Positions 55,733-64,000 of a stretch of DNA of 64,000 nucleotides are shown piece by piece; the stretch's first letter is position 1; every line of letters starts with the position of its first letter. The notes under the pieces are model-generated. The model was not told where the DNA came from, ran no database searches, and worked only from the letters and a program-made list of their open reading frames with translations. The stretch lies in assembly GCF_014651875.1 (NCBI RefSeq), contig NZ_BMXS01000012.1, positions 62,001 through 126,000 of the forward strand, given 5' to 3'. The stretch comes from Litchfieldella qijiaojingensis. Lineage in GTDB: Bacteria; Pseudomonadota; Gammaproteobacteria; Pseudomonadales; Halomonadaceae. The position numbers and the translations under genes were made by a program.

Positions 55733-57477
55733 CCTCCTTCAGCGCCGATGAACTCCGCCATTTCGATCGCGTCGCCGAGCAGCTTCGCGAGGCACCGCGT
55801 GGCCAAAAAGGCCAGATCGTGGCGCGGGCAGCTCAGTTCCTCAGCTGCTCCAAGGATCGGGTCTATCGTGGCCTCAAGGCGACAGGCTGGGACGCGCAGC
55901 GGCAGCGGCGGCGCGACCGCGGCGAAAGCCAAGTCAGCCGGGAAGAAGCAGCCACGGTGGCCAGCATCATGCGCCAGAGCACCCGCGACAGCGGCAAGCG
56001 ACTGCTGTCGATCGAAGACGCCCTGGAGATTGCTCTAGCGAATCCCGCTAGCGGTGTCACCACGCGGGCCTCGGCGGATACCTATGCTCGGGTGATGCGT
56101 GAGCATGGCCTGCATCCGGACCAGGTGAGCCGGGCCACCCCGTACACTCAGATGCGCAGCCAGTACCCCAACCACGTGCATCAGTTCGACGTCTCGGTCT
56201 GTGTGCTCTATTACCTGGACAAGGGCGGTCTGGCAGTGATGGATGCCAAGCGCTTCTACAAGAACAAGCCAGAGAACGCCGCCAAGGTGGTCAACCAACG
56301 TGTGCTGCGCTATCTGATCACCGATCACTACAGCGGGGCATTTTACGTCGAGTACTTCCTGGCCGCCGGCGAAGATCAGGAGACGCTGTTCGAGTTCCTG
56401 ATGCACGCCTGGCCGGAGCGCGACCATCCGCATGACCCCTTCCACGGGGTGCCGCAGATGATGGTGTGGGATGCTGGCAGCGCCAACCAGTCGCACCTGA
56501 TCCGCAATCTGCTGGATCAGCTGCAGGTGACGCACTGGGCCCATACCCCAGGACAGCCCCGCAGCAAGGGTCAGGTGGAGCGCACCCATGACCTGGTCGA
56601 GCGCGGTTTCGAAGGCCGTCTGTCACTGATGAAGGTGGAAAGCCTGGAGGCTCTGAATGCGGCGGCCCATACCTGGATGCGCCATTTCAGCGCCACCAAG
56701 ATCCACTCCCGCACCCGCAGCACCCGCTATGGCCTATGGCAGACCATCAGGCCCGAGCAGCTGCGACTGTGCCCGCCTCGGGAGTTGTGCGAGCAGCTAC
56801 TGCGCACCAAGCCCGAGCCGCGCAAAGTGCGGGGTGACCTGACGATCTCTTACGCCATCAAGGGTTTCGACTCGGCGACTTACTCTGTGGCCGATCTGCC
56901 CGGGGTGCGCGTCGGCGAGACAGTGACCGTCACGGTGAATCCCTATCGGGCACCCAATGTGTTCGTGGCCCTGGAGGAGGATGGCGAGCAGATCGAGTGC
57001 CTCCCCATGGAGCGCGATGCTGCCGGCTTCTACATGGATAGCCCAGTGTTCGGCGCGAGCTACGCCGCTAAGCCGGATACTGACGTGGACACCAACCGCA
57101 AGGCCATGGACAAGGCAGCCTACGGTGCCGAGACCCAGCAGGAGGTCGACAAGGCACGGAGTAAGCGGCAAACGCCCTTCAATGGCGAGATAGACCCGAT
57201 CGGATACCTGGCAGCCGAAACCCTACCGGCCTTCATGGCGCGCCGTGGAACGCCGCTGGACGTGGCCAAGGCCGCCTCTGTCTCCCTGGCTCCGCTACCG
57301 ATGATCGAGGCGCTGAAGCGGCTACGTGCGCAACTTGGCCGAGGCTTGACTCCAGAGGAGAGCGACTTGGTGAAACAGCGGCATCCGGAAGGGGTGCCGG
57401 AAGACGAACTCGACGACCTGGTGGCCTGGCTGGTTGAACAGCCCAGAGCGCCCAAGGCCGTCGCCCTGGCCCGCTAA
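55729..57477 (+). CDS. Mu/B3-like phage transposase (DDE)
   Basis: 582 residues. An N-terminal helical DNA-binding part (to about 130) precedes an RNase H-like integrase core with Asp154 (HQFDVSV), Asp248 (VWDAGSAN) and Glu284 (GQVERTHD), giving a D-35-E spacing between the last two. The C-terminal Mu-type beta-barrel (about 360-440) and a tail follow. It catalyses replicative transposition and integration of the phage. Full length and no disruption, so it is potentially active. Confidence 0.93.
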   Translation: MTSFSADELRHFDRVAEQLREAPRGQKGQIVARAAQFLSCSKDRVYRGLKATGWDAQRQRRRDRGESQVSREEAATVASIMRQSTRDSGKRLLSIEDALEIALANPASGVTTRASADTYARVMREHGLHPDQVSRATPYTQMRSQYPNHVHQFDVSVCVLYYLDKGGLAVMDAKRFYKNKPENAAKVVNQRVLRYLITDHYSGAFYVEYFLAAGEDQETLFEFLMHAWPERDHPHDPFHGVPQMMVWDAGSANQSHLIRNLLDQLQVTHWAHTPGQPRSKGQVERTHDLVERGFEGRLSLMKVESLEALNAAAHTWMRHFSATKIHSRTRSTRYGLWQTIRPEQLRLCPPRELCEQLLRTKPEPRKVRGDLTISYAIKGFDSATYSVADLPGVRVGETVTVTVNPYRAPNVFVALEEDGEQIECLPMERDAAGFYMDSPVFGASYAAKPDTDVDTNRKAMDKAAYGAETQQEVDKARSKRQTPFNGEIDPIGYLAAETLPAFMARRGTPLDVAKAASVSLAPLPMIEALKRLRAQLGRGLTPEESDLVKQRHPEGVPEDELDDLVAWLVEQPRAPKAVALAR

Positions 57478-57493
57478 GCATGGAGGAATTGGA

Positions 57494-58738
57494 ATGCTTG
57501 CAACCCAGACTCAACCAGTAACTGAAGGGCAGTCGAACAGCCAGCCGATCAAGGCGAGAAGGCTCCTAATGGCGCTCGGCGTGCGGCAAGCCGATCTATC
57601 GAAGCACGTCGTGCTATCGAGTGGCCGGCACCCTTCCAAGCCCATCATTACCGGCATCCTTGCACGCAATACCTGGCCGGGAAGAACACCGCGGGGATTT
57701 CTGCAGCAGCAGATAGCCGATTACCTGCGCCAGGCGGGTGCCAGTGAAAAGGAGATAGCTGTGGCATTTGAGATTGACGACGAGAGCTCCGACCAGGTGC
57801 GCCCGATCCGCCAAGATAACGCGCACTCTGGCCGAAGCCCCGCTCCGATCGCCATAGAAGAGAATCAACTACCGGAGAAAGTTATGCTAACACAGACCGC
57901 GCGCCGCCATTTCGGCCTGTTCCGCGACCCCTTCATGGACGATGTCCAGGGGGCTGAAGACGTGTTCCTAGCGCCTGATCAGCGCTACATCCGTGAGCAC
58001 ATGTTCAGCACTGCCAAGCATGGCGGCTTCCTGGCGGTAATCGGCGAGTCCGGTGCCGGCAAGAGCGTGTTGCGTCGCGACCTGATCGACCGCATCCAGC
58101 GCGAGGAGCACGCCATCACGCCGATTTTCCCTCGCACCATCGACAAGGAGCGCCTGACGGCCAGCGCCGTCTGCGACGCCATCATCGAGGATATCTCCCA
58201 GGAGCGGCCCAAGCGCTCGCTGGAAGCCAAGGCGCGCCAGATCGAGCGGTTGCTGACCGGCTCCAGCCGTGGCGGCAACAGCCACGTGCTGATCATCGAA
58301 GAGGCTCATGACTTGACCGTCGCGACGCTGAAGTACCTCAAGCGCTTCTGGGAGCTGGAGGACGGTTTCCGGCGTCTGATTGCGATCATCCTGATTGGCC
58401 AGCCCGAGCTGAAAGGCACCCTGGACGAGCGCCGCAACTGGCAGGCACGCGAGGTGATACGCCGTATTGAGGTTGCCGAACTCGCACCACTCGACAGCCA
58501 TCTGGAAGCGTATCTGGCGATGAAGCTCAAGCGGCTGGGCAAAGAAGCCGGGGAAGTTCTCGAAGCTGATGCATACGACGCCATGCGTGAGCGTCTCACG
58601 CTTCAGAGCCGCAGCAGCCGGGTCCCGATCTCCATGCTGTATCCGCTCGTAGTAAACAACTTCACAGTGAAATGTATGAACCTGGCTGCCGAGCTCGGAC
58701 AGCGCAGGGTTAACGCCGATGTGGTCAAGGGAGCCTAA
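57494..58738 (+). CDS. Phage transposition ATPase (MuB/ExeA-like AAA)
   Basis: 414 residues. An N-terminal HTH-like domain (about 15-95) and linker precede an AAA ATPase core with Walker A GESGAGKS (184-191) and Walker B HVLIIEEAHD near 265. The core (HFGLFRDPFMDD at its start) is of the ExeA/TniB-like type found next to transposases in B3-like phages and Tn7-type elements. It would select target DNA and activate the transposase. ATG at 57494 with GGAGG upstream. Confidence 0.88.
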   Translation: MLATQTQPVTEGQSNSQPIKARRLLMALGVRQADLSKHVVLSSGRHPSKPIITGILARNTWPGRTPRGFLQQQIADYLRQAGASEKEIAVAFEIDDESSDQVRPIRQDNAHSGRSPAPIAIEENQLPEKVMLTQTARRHFGLFRDPFMDDVQGAEDVFLAPDQRYIREHMFSTAKHGGFLAVIGESGAGKSVLRRDLIDRIQREEHAITPIFPRTIDKERLTASAVCDAIIEDISQERPKRSLEAKARQIERLLTGSSRGGNSHVLIIEEAHDLTVATLKYLKRFWELEDGFRRLIAIILIGQPELKGTLDERRNWQAREVIRRIEVAELAPLDSHLEAYLAMKLKRLGKEAGEVLEADAYDAMRERLTLQSRSSRVPISMLYPLVVNNFTVKCMNLAAELGQRRVNADVVKGA

Positions 58739-58741
58739 TGA

Positions 58742-59014
58742 ATGAATGATACTGCTGTAGCTGCTGCTCAGGTGAGCCGGGCGAAGTTTGATAACGATCT
58801 GAAGCAGATGGAGCTGACGCAGAGTGTGGAGGCGCTGGAGGCGCTGATCGATACCGTCTTACGTGCGGGTTACCTGGATGACCTTGTAGGGGCGCACCCT
58901 CAGGTCGAGCGGGTTCTATCGATACTCAATGTCTGCCAGGAGAAGGCGGTGCAGGCATCAGAATTAAGCCGGCGGTGCGAGGAGATTTGGGCCGGCTCGG
59001 CTAACGGCCCCTAG
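58742..59014 (+). CDS. Prophage small helical protein
   Basis: 90 residues, mostly helical, acidic in the first half; no family recognised. It begins 4 bases after the ATPase stop in a TAATGAATGAATG context with no strong ribosome-binding site, so translational coupling is likely. Confidence 0.6.
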   Translation: MNDTAVAAAQVSRAKFDNDLKQMELTQSVEALEALIDTVLRAGYLDDLVGAHPQVERVLSILNVCQEKAVQASELSRRCEEIWAGSANGP

Positions 59015-59025
59015 GAGCCTCTCTA

Positions 59026-59049
59026 AGGCCCTCAGGGATTCGAGGGCCT
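59026..59049 (+). terminator. Hairpin after the early operon
   Basis: AGGCCCTC (59026-59033) pairs with GAGGGCCT (59042-59049) over an 8-base loop, between the small helical protein and gemA. No T-tract. It may attenuate early transcription before gemA. Confidence 0.45.
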
Positions 59050-59120
59050 AACGGTTCGGCTGAAAATAGTTAAACAGTTCTGAGCGATTTTAAACGGGTT
59101 TTAATCGAGGGGCTGCGGCC

Positions 59121-59528
59121 ATGCTCTACCCAACTAAGCTGAAACTGCTGCACGTAGCCAAGAAACAGCTTGGCTTCGATGATGGCGACTGGCGAGACCT
59201 GCTCGAAGAAGTGGCAGGTTGCCGTAGCTCACGTGAGTTGGATCTTGCGGGCTTCGAGTCAGTGATGCGCTGCTTGAACCAGCTGGGCTTCAAGTCCACC
59301 TGTGCGGCTGGTCCTTACGGTCGCCGCGAGGGGATGGCAACGCCGGAGCAGATCCGGCTGATTCAGCGGCTGTGGAGTGACTATAGCCTAACCGATGAGC
59401 CCAGGGCGCTAGATCATTGGCTGGAGCACAGCTTCGGAATCTCCAGTTTGCGTTTCGCCAACGCTGGTACCGCCGGAAAGGCCATCACTGCTCTGAAAAG
59501 GATGGTAGCGCGTCGCCAGCAGGCGTAG
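59121..59528 (+). CDS. gemA: GemA-like regulatory protein (DUF1018)
   Basis: 135 residues. The Mu gp16/GemA pattern is clear: KLLHVAKKQLGFDDGDWRDLLEEVAG at the start and TPEQIRLIQRLWSDYS in the middle. In Mu, GemA modulates host gene expression and DNA topology. It sits between the early genes and mor, as in Mu. Confidence 0.85.
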   Translation: MLYPTKLKLLHVAKKQLGFDDGDWRDLLEEVAGCRSSRELDLAGFESVMRCLNQLGFKSTCAAGPYGRREGMATPEQIRLIQRLWSDYSLTDEPRALDHWLEHSFGISSLRFANAGTAGKAITALKRMVARRQQA

Positions 59529-59769
59529 CGATGCATCCAACCGGGTGCGCCCTGCAAGCCGCTATCGCCCCCCCTCTTGCTCCAGGACGATAGTATCTCG
59601 CCAAACCAAGTCCAACCTTCGCTTCTCCCTGGCGCCGACATGAGTCAACTTCCTTCCTCATGCGGGCTCCAATCCTCTCTCCCAGCAGCTCCTCTCAGCT
59701 GAAGTCCTTCTTGTTACCCGTGCAGCGCTTCTGCGGTCTTCTATGCGAAGGCCTTCAGCGGAGAGCGCA

Positions 59770-60207
59770 ATGGAACAGAGTTTGGATGAGATCAGTATCG
59801 CCGACGCCTGTCGGGATGGGGTAATCACCAGCGAGGAACTGCTAGCGGAGTCTGGCGAGAGCTTCGGAGACCTGGTGCAGGCGTGCGGAGAGATGGCTGC
59901 TCGACTGGTCGATGCTTATGGCGGTACTCGCCTCTATGTTCCTTGTCAGCTAGATCCCGGTGGCCGACTGGCACAGGAACTCGGTGAGCAGTCCGCACGG
60001 ACCCTTATCAGCCTATGTGAGGGGGAAGATGTTGTTGTCCCGCGACTGATGTCGCTGCGTCGAATGATCCGCAACAAGAAAATCGTAGCGCTCCATGCGA
60101 ATGGTGCCAGCCCCCCCAAGCTCGCCCTGCATTTCAATCTAACGGAGCGGCAGATTCAAAGCATTCTTCGCCGGCATAGAGCCGGGGCAGAGAGAAACAC
60201 TGTTTAG
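59770..60207 (+). CDS. mor: Mor transcription activator family protein
   Basis: 145 residues. An N-terminal dimerisation part precedes the C-terminal HTH characteristic of Mor/C activators (RNKKIVALHANGASPPKLALHFNLTERQIQSILRR region). Mor activates the middle promoter of Mu. Here the next gene is already the capsid gene. The ATG at 59770 is preferred to an ATG nine codons earlier on family length. Confidence 0.85.
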   Translation: MEQSLDEISIADACRDGVITSEELLAESGESFGDLVQACGEMAARLVDAYGGTRLYVPCQLDPGGRLAQELGEQSARTLISLCEGEDVVVPRLMSLRRMIRNKKIVALHANGASPPKLALHFNLTERQIQSILRRHRAGAERNTV

Positions 60208-60271
60208 GCGGTCATTCGACCTTGCCTGATCGAAACGAGTCATTAAATCCAAGTTACGAGGTGTTTAAACG

Positions 60272-61210
60272 ATGGGTATGAATACCAGTCAAGCGCGCGT
60301 CATCGATCCTGTACTTAGTGATGTGGCGCAGGGCTACCGTCACCCGGAGCATGTGGGGAGCGTTCTGTTCCCTCGGGTATCGGTGCTGGCGCATGGCGGC
60401 AAGATCATCGAGTTCGGCCGAGAGTCGTTCAAGCGTCATAAAACACGGCGAGCCCCCGGCTCCAATACCCGGCGCATCCAGTTTGGTTATGAAGGCAAGT
60501 CCTTCGTTCTCGTTCAGGATGCTCTAGAAGGCATGGTGACACTGGAGCACCTACAAGATGCTAGTGAAGTGCCCGGTATTGATATGGGCACGGTCGCGGT
60601 CAACGAGGTGATGGACATTCTCTCGCTGGCCCTGGAGATCGAGCAGGCCAATCTCGCCACCAATCCAGCCAACTATGGCATCAACAACAAGATTACCCTG
60701 TCTGGTACCGATCGGTGGTCGGACCCCAACTCCGATCCGGCGAAACAGGTCCGAGAGTATCGTGAGGCCATCCGCACCAAGGTTGGGATGCGGCCCAATG
60801 TTATGGAGGTTTCGGCTTCTGGCTTCAATGCTCTATGCGAGCATCCCAAGATCCTGGAGCGGTTCAAGTACACCTCTAATAACTCGGTCACGGCTGACAT
60901 GCTGGCTAAATTGTTCAATCTGCGTCAGCTGGTGGTCGGCGAAGCGGTCTACATGGACGAGGGCAGCGAGGAAATGCACGACGTGTGGGGGAACGCGGCG
61001 GTGCTGGCCTATGTGCCCGAGCGAATCGGCTCCCACCGTACGCCTTCATTTGGTTACACCTACGCCTATGAGGGCCACCCCCTAGTTGAAGAGCCCTATG
61101 TCGATCGCAACGCCAAGAGCTGGATCTACCCAGTGACTTATGATCGGGCACCGGTTTTGTCTGGCATCGAATCTGGCTTCCTTGTTCAGGACTTGGTTGT
61201 TGAAGGTTAA
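60272..61210 (+). CDS. Phage major capsid protein
   Basis: 312 residues. The N-terminal SDVAQGYRHPEHVGSVLFPRV and the C-terminal AYEGHPLVEEPYVDRNAKSWIYPVTYDRAPVL are typical of major head proteins of Mu/B3-like phages (HK97-type fold by family). GAGG lies 10 bases before the ATG. It directly follows mor with only 64 bases between, where phages of this group have lysis, terminase, portal and protease genes. Confidence 0.85.
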   Translation: MGMNTSQARVIDPVLSDVAQGYRHPEHVGSVLFPRVSVLAHGGKIIEFGRESFKRHKTRRAPGSNTRRIQFGYEGKSFVLVQDALEGMVTLEHLQDASEVPGIDMGTVAVNEVMDILSLALEIEQANLATNPANYGINNKITLSGTDRWSDPNSDPAKQVREYREAIRTKVGMRPNVMEVSASGFNALCEHPKILERFKYTSNNSVTADMLAKLFNLRQLVVGEAVYMDEGSEEMHDVWGNAAVLAYVPERIGSHRTPSFGYTYAYEGHPLVEEPYVDRNAKSWIYPVTYDRAPVLSGIESGFLVQDLVVEG

Positions 61211-61230
61211 TTTACCACGGAGTAATAGCC

Positions 61231-61461
61231 ATGGGTGATTCACGACAATTACTGGGAATGCTCGAAGATTTGAACTCGGCAAGACTTAATAGATGGACAA
61301 GCAGTGAACTCGAAAGGTTTTCTCTGCTTTGTCGCCGATGGGCGGCCAGGGCAGAGCAGGAAGTGATGCATCGGAAAATCGCCCAGAGCGGCAAGCCAGC
61401 CAACTACTCCGAGCGGCACCGGCTGCGCGAAATTGGTGTCGTCAGCTTCGAGCTTGAATAA
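61231..61461 (+). CDS. Prophage small protein, unknown function
   Basis: 76 residues, basic and helical, with a GKPANYSERHRLREIG stretch. GGAG lies 8 bases before the ATG. No family recognised. Positioned between the capsid and tail assembly genes. Confidence 0.6.
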   Translation: MGDSRQLLGMLEDLNSARLNRWTSSELERFSLLCRRWAARAEQEVMHRKIAQSGKPANYSERHRLREIGVVSFELE

Positions 61462-61558
61462 GGGGCGTCTTACAACTGAGCCAGGCTGTGAAACCGAGCC
61501 TGAGCCTGGATGTAGGATCGCTTAGTAAAAAATGCTATTGAGCTTTTAGAAGGCCCCC

Positions 61559-61915
61559 ATGGAATATCCAAGCGAAAACATCATGCAAGAGAATGCAATG
61601 GCAGAGCGTATCGAGCATACCGGCGACAGTGTCATTGTGACGCTTCACGAACCGCTCATCTTTACGGCCAGCAAGCTCGATGGCGAGCGCACCCTGGAAC
61701 GGCTCACCATGCCCAAAAAGATCAAAGGCAAGCACCTGATAGCCACCGATCAAGCGCAAGGCGAAATGGGGAAGGCCCTCGCCTTGCTCGCAAAACTGGC
61801 AGGTATCCCGCGCCATGCCGCACATGAGTTGTCAGGACGAGACATTGATTTGTGCATGGAGGCGCTCGAACCCTACCTGCCCGGTCGCAAAACTAGCGGC
61901 AGTGCTGACGAGTGA
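61559..61915 (+). CDS. Phage tail assembly chaperone (Mu gpE/gp41-like)
   Basis: About 118 residues, with the pattern of the phage tail assembly protein E family: VTLHEPLIFTASKLDGERTLERLTM followed by GEMGKALALLAKLAGIPRHAAHELSGRDI. Its position just before the tape measure gene is the standard one. In Mu it is extended by a programmed frameshift; no downstream extension is seen here, as only 58 bases separate it from the tape measure. The start may be at a later ATG (61583 or 61598). Confidence 0.82.
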   Translation: MEYPSENIMQENAMAERIEHTGDSVIVTLHEPLIFTASKLDGERTLERLTMPKKIKGKHLIATDQAQGEMGKALALLAKLAGIPRHAAHELSGRDIDLCMEALEPYLPGRKTSGSADE

Positions 61916-61973
61916 GCTGCATTGACCACCGGCGCGGTCCAAGCGGGCCGCGTAATCGGGGAGGAACGTACCG

Positions 61974-63806
61974 ATGAGCAGCATGGTAACCAGTATCGTC
62001 ATGGAGCTGGTGGACCGCGTCACGAGACCGGCGCGGCGAATTCAGCAGACCCTTTCGGGCCTCGGTCGTAAAGCCGGCCTAGACCGCCTGGCGAACTCTG
62101 CGCGACGGGTAGGCGCGACGGTCGGCACTTCTATTGAACGCCTTCGCAGCCTGACCCAGGGACTTGCGGTCATGAGCGGCGCGGTCGCGGGGGCGGTATG
62201 GGGCACTGAACGGTTGGTGTCCGGGGTCACCGACGTCGGCACTGCCGTGCAGGAGAGTGCCGAGCGGCTGGGCGTGGGCACTACCTGGCTGCAGGAATGG
62301 CAAAGTGTCGGTAGGCGATTCGGCGTACAGAACGATGCCTTGGCCGATGGCTTAAAAGAGTTGGGCCTGCGCGCCGATGAATTCGTAATGACGGCCGGGG
62401 GCCCAGCTGCCGAGGCGTTCGGGCGGCTTGGCATCGGCATCGAGGAGCTTCGCAAAACTGGAGGACGTACCGAGGCGCTGTTCGACCTGGTGCGCGGTCG
62501 TCTGGGTGAGGTGCAGAACATGGCGGCCCGCCAGAGAATCTTTGATGAGATCTTCGGTGGCCAGGGCGGCGAGCAGATGGTAGCCATGCTGGGCGCTACG
62601 CGGGAGGAGGTAGAAGCCATAATGCGCTCTGCCCAGCAGCGCGGTGAGATCCTTAGTCCTGAGGAGATCGAGAACTCCCGCAAGTACACCAACCAGATGG
62701 GCGACCTGCGAAAGGTTCTGTTTGGCATACAGACCGCCGTGGTGGGCGAGCTGCTGCCGGCAATCAATGGCTGGATCGAGCGCATGGGCTTGCTGGGTCA
62801 GGTTAACCGCAAGGCGGTGGCAAGTGACATTGTGGACGGTATCCGCAATATATGGCGCCGCATAGAAATGGTTGGCTCTGCTGTTTCTTGGGCAGCCGAG
62901 CGAGTAGGAGGGTTCGGGAATCTGCTGACGATGCTCGCGGGCCTATTGGCCGGCCGGTTCTTGCTCTCCATCGTACGCTCGGTTGGTGCGGTGCTGAGCT
63001 TTGGCAAAGAGTTGGCGTTGATGGCTGCTAGGGCTATACCTGCAGCTATTGCTGGCATACGGGCGCTGTCGTTGGCACTCTTGACTACCCCCGTGGGCTG
63101 GATCATCACCGCCATAACCGCTGTGGCGGGTGCGGTCTACCTCATCTATCGTCACTGGGATTCGATCGGCCCTTGGTTCCAAGAATTATGGGAAGGCATC
63201 ACGGCATGGTTCACCCAGGGCATCGGCGGCATCATGCGCGACCTGGCGTCATGGAGCCCTGCGGGGCTGCTGCTGCGAGCGATAGATGAGATATTCAATC
63301 TGTTCGGCGCTCGTCCACTGACGGAGGTCGCCAGCGAGTGGATCGATACCCTGCTGGATGGCGTGGCCAACGCTTGGGAGGCGTTGCCCACCTGGGTGGA
63401 AGGTCGCTTCGAGGCATTGCGTGAGATATTCGCCAGTTTCTCGCTGGGCGAAATCGGCGGCGCTTGGATCGATAGCCTGCGCACCGGCATCGCCGAGGAG
63501 TGGGAGGGCCTGACCAACTGGCTTTCCAGCAAGATCGACGGCCTGACCGCCTGGCTGCCAGATTGGGTCAAGGATGGCCTGGGCATTGAGGGAGCGCCCC
63601 AGGCGTCAGGTTCGCCGGAGGCGGCGCTAGGTGCGCCGGTGGGTGGCGATCGTCAGGCAGCACTGCCCGCCCAGGCTCGTGCCGACGTCGGTGGCGAGCT
63701 GCGCATCGTGGTGGATTCGGAGGGGCGCCCCCGTGTGGCCGAGGCGCGGCGCAACGGAGGCATGGACTTCAATGTGGAGTCGGGAATGCTAGGGGTGATG
63801 CCTTAG
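61974..63806 (+). CDS. Phage tail tape measure protein
   Basis: 610 residues, in the short range for the family. An N-terminal helical part resembles Mu-type tape measures (VMELVDRVTRPARRIQQTL). Two hydrophobic stretches lie about 310-395 (LLTMLAGLLAGRFLLSIV; PVGWIITAITAVAGAVYLIYRHW), then repeated Trp-rich amphipathic units follow (three copies of an E-W-x4-TW/NW pattern, 445-545). It would set tail length and help eject DNA. The stop overlaps that of a minus-strand gene. Confidence 0.88.
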   Translation: MSSMVTSIVMELVDRVTRPARRIQQTLSGLGRKAGLDRLANSARRVGATVGTSIERLRSLTQGLAVMSGAVAGAVWGTERLVSGVTDVGTAVQESAERLGVGTTWLQEWQSVGRRFGVQNDALADGLKELGLRADEFVMTAGGPAAEAFGRLGIGIEELRKTGGRTEALFDLVRGRLGEVQNMAARQRIFDEIFGGQGGEQMVAMLGATREEVEAIMRSAQQRGEILSPEEIENSRKYTNQMGDLRKVLFGIQTAVVGELLPAINGWIERMGLLGQVNRKAVASDIVDGIRNIWRRIEMVGSAVSWAAERVGGFGNLLTMLAGLLAGRFLLSIVRSVGAVLSFGKELALMAARAIPAAIAGIRALSLALLTTPVGWIITAITAVAGAVYLIYRHWDSIGPWFQELWEGITAWFTQGIGGIMRDLASWSPAGLLLRAIDEIFNLFGARPLTEVASEWIDTLLDGVANAWEALPTWVEGRFEALREIFASFSLGEIGGAWIDSLRTGIAEEWEGLTNWLSSKIDGLTAWLPDWVKDGLGIEGAPQASGSPEAALGAPVGGDRQAALPAQARADVGGELRIVVDSEGRPRVAEARRNGGMDFNVESGMLGVMP

Positions 63807-64000
63807 TCCAGCGGTGCGATGCTACTAAAGCGAACGATGAACTCGGGCTCCATGACGGAGCCCCTTTCCGTCATGCTGCCTTCATCCCTAAGGCGGCCTG
63901 AAAAAGTGACCGCTGTTCCCTCGGATAGCTCGGCCAAGGCCACGTAGAGGTCTGAATCATGCGGAATAAGGGTCTTGGCCTCCATATCTGAAAGGGCGTT
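63803..64000 (-). CDS. Unknown protein, partial (5' end beyond window)
   Basis: The reverse strand is open from the window edge to a TAA at 63803-63805, giving at least 65 residues; an internal Met lies at 63985. The readable part has a VTFSGRLR ... EPEFIVRFSSIAPLD pattern and no recognised family. It converges with the tape measure gene and the stop codons overlap (TTAG). It may be a host gene at the element's edge or a phage cargo gene. Confidence 0.55.
   Translation of the reverse strand, partial: NALSDMEAKTLIPHDSDLYVALAELSEGTAVTFSGRLRDEGSMTERGSVMEPEFIVRFSSIAPLD

Larger units (their letters stand above)
51930..63806. mobile_element. Abridged Mu/B3-like transposable prophage
   Basis: A coherent block: a leftward repressor and companion gene, then rightward Ner-like protein, early genes, DDE transposase, AAA ATPase, GemA, Mor, capsid protein, tail assembly chaperone and tape measure. 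The first half is complete in the order of Mu-like phages. Lysis, terminase, portal, protease, neck, sheath and tube genes are absent between Mor and the tape measure. Left boundary approximate; right boundary set at the last phage gene, and sequence beyond the window could continue the element. Confidence 0.82.

Noticed and set aside
59529-59769. Possible lysis or small gene between gemA and mor
   Set aside because: No frame with a start, ribosome-binding site and protein-like composition; the region appears non-coding and pyrimidine-rich.
62042-62785. Open frame of 247 codons on the minus strand
   Set aside because: Antisense shadow of the tape measure gene with Ser/Arg/Pro-rich composition.

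Overview
The window reads as chromosomal DNA of a moderately halophilic gammaproteobacterium, most likely a Halomonas-type (Halomonadaceae) organism. The evidence is the overall gene repertoire (PntA/PntB transhydrogenase, GpsA-SixA, HtpG, Slt, PepN, SelO, many TRAP/TTT/ABC transporters), the moderately high GC content, and acidic exported proteins such as the lipoprotein near 35.2-35.7 kb. The assignment is inference; no rRNA or other decisive marker is present.

Layout. (1) 1-1204: two alpha/beta hydrolases, overlapping by ATGA. (2) 1502-18904, minus strand: a 17-kb catabolic region made of two parallel operons. Operon A (transcribed 9080 to 1502) is kdgD1 - TRAP transporter dctPQM - galactarolactone cycloisomerase - galactarolactone isomerase - uronate dehydrogenase - fadR1. 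Operon B (18904 to 9424) is kdgD2 - tripartite tricarboxylate-type transporter tctCBA - garD - gudD - fadR2 - ketoglutarate semialdehyde dehydrogenase. Together they encode oxidation of hexuronates to aldarolactones, ring opening, dehydration of glucarate and galactarate to 5-keto-4-deoxyglucarate, decarboxylating dehydration to 2-oxoglutarate semialdehyde, and oxidation to 2-oxoglutarate. KdgD and the FadR-type regulator are both duplicated; the regulators are about 90% identical by eye, with the same helix-turn-helix. A shared GTATGAC/GTCATAC motif lies in front of both kdgD genes and fadR2.

(3) 19-26 kb: an AEC carrier, the gpsA-sixA-monooxygenase cluster, pntAB preceded by an unusually AT-rich leader with a nested inverted repeat, and an isochorismatase-like protein lacking the usual cysteine. 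(4) 26-41.5 kb: housekeeping and stress genes on both strands (selO, Bax-like glucosaminidase, htpG with a sigma-32-type promoter, slt, LysE exporter, TM2 protein, cold-shock protein, yeast-type cytosine deaminase, MgtC, DUF1127 protein, pepN, YbaN). (5) 41.8-51.1 kb, plus strand: a Mn/Zn-type ABC operon, a LigB/DODA dioxygenase, and a four-gene CUT1 sugar ABC operon, ended by a bidirectional terminator shared with a small heat-shock protein gene.

(6) About 51.9-63.8 kb: a Mu/B3-like transposable prophage or derivative. It keeps the repressor, early genes, DDE transposase, AAA ATPase, GemA and Mor, but then goes directly to a capsid protein, a tail assembly chaperone and a tape measure protein. 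Lysis, packaging, portal, sheath and tube genes are not in the window, so the element looks abridged. Its right part meets a minus-strand gene that runs off the window.
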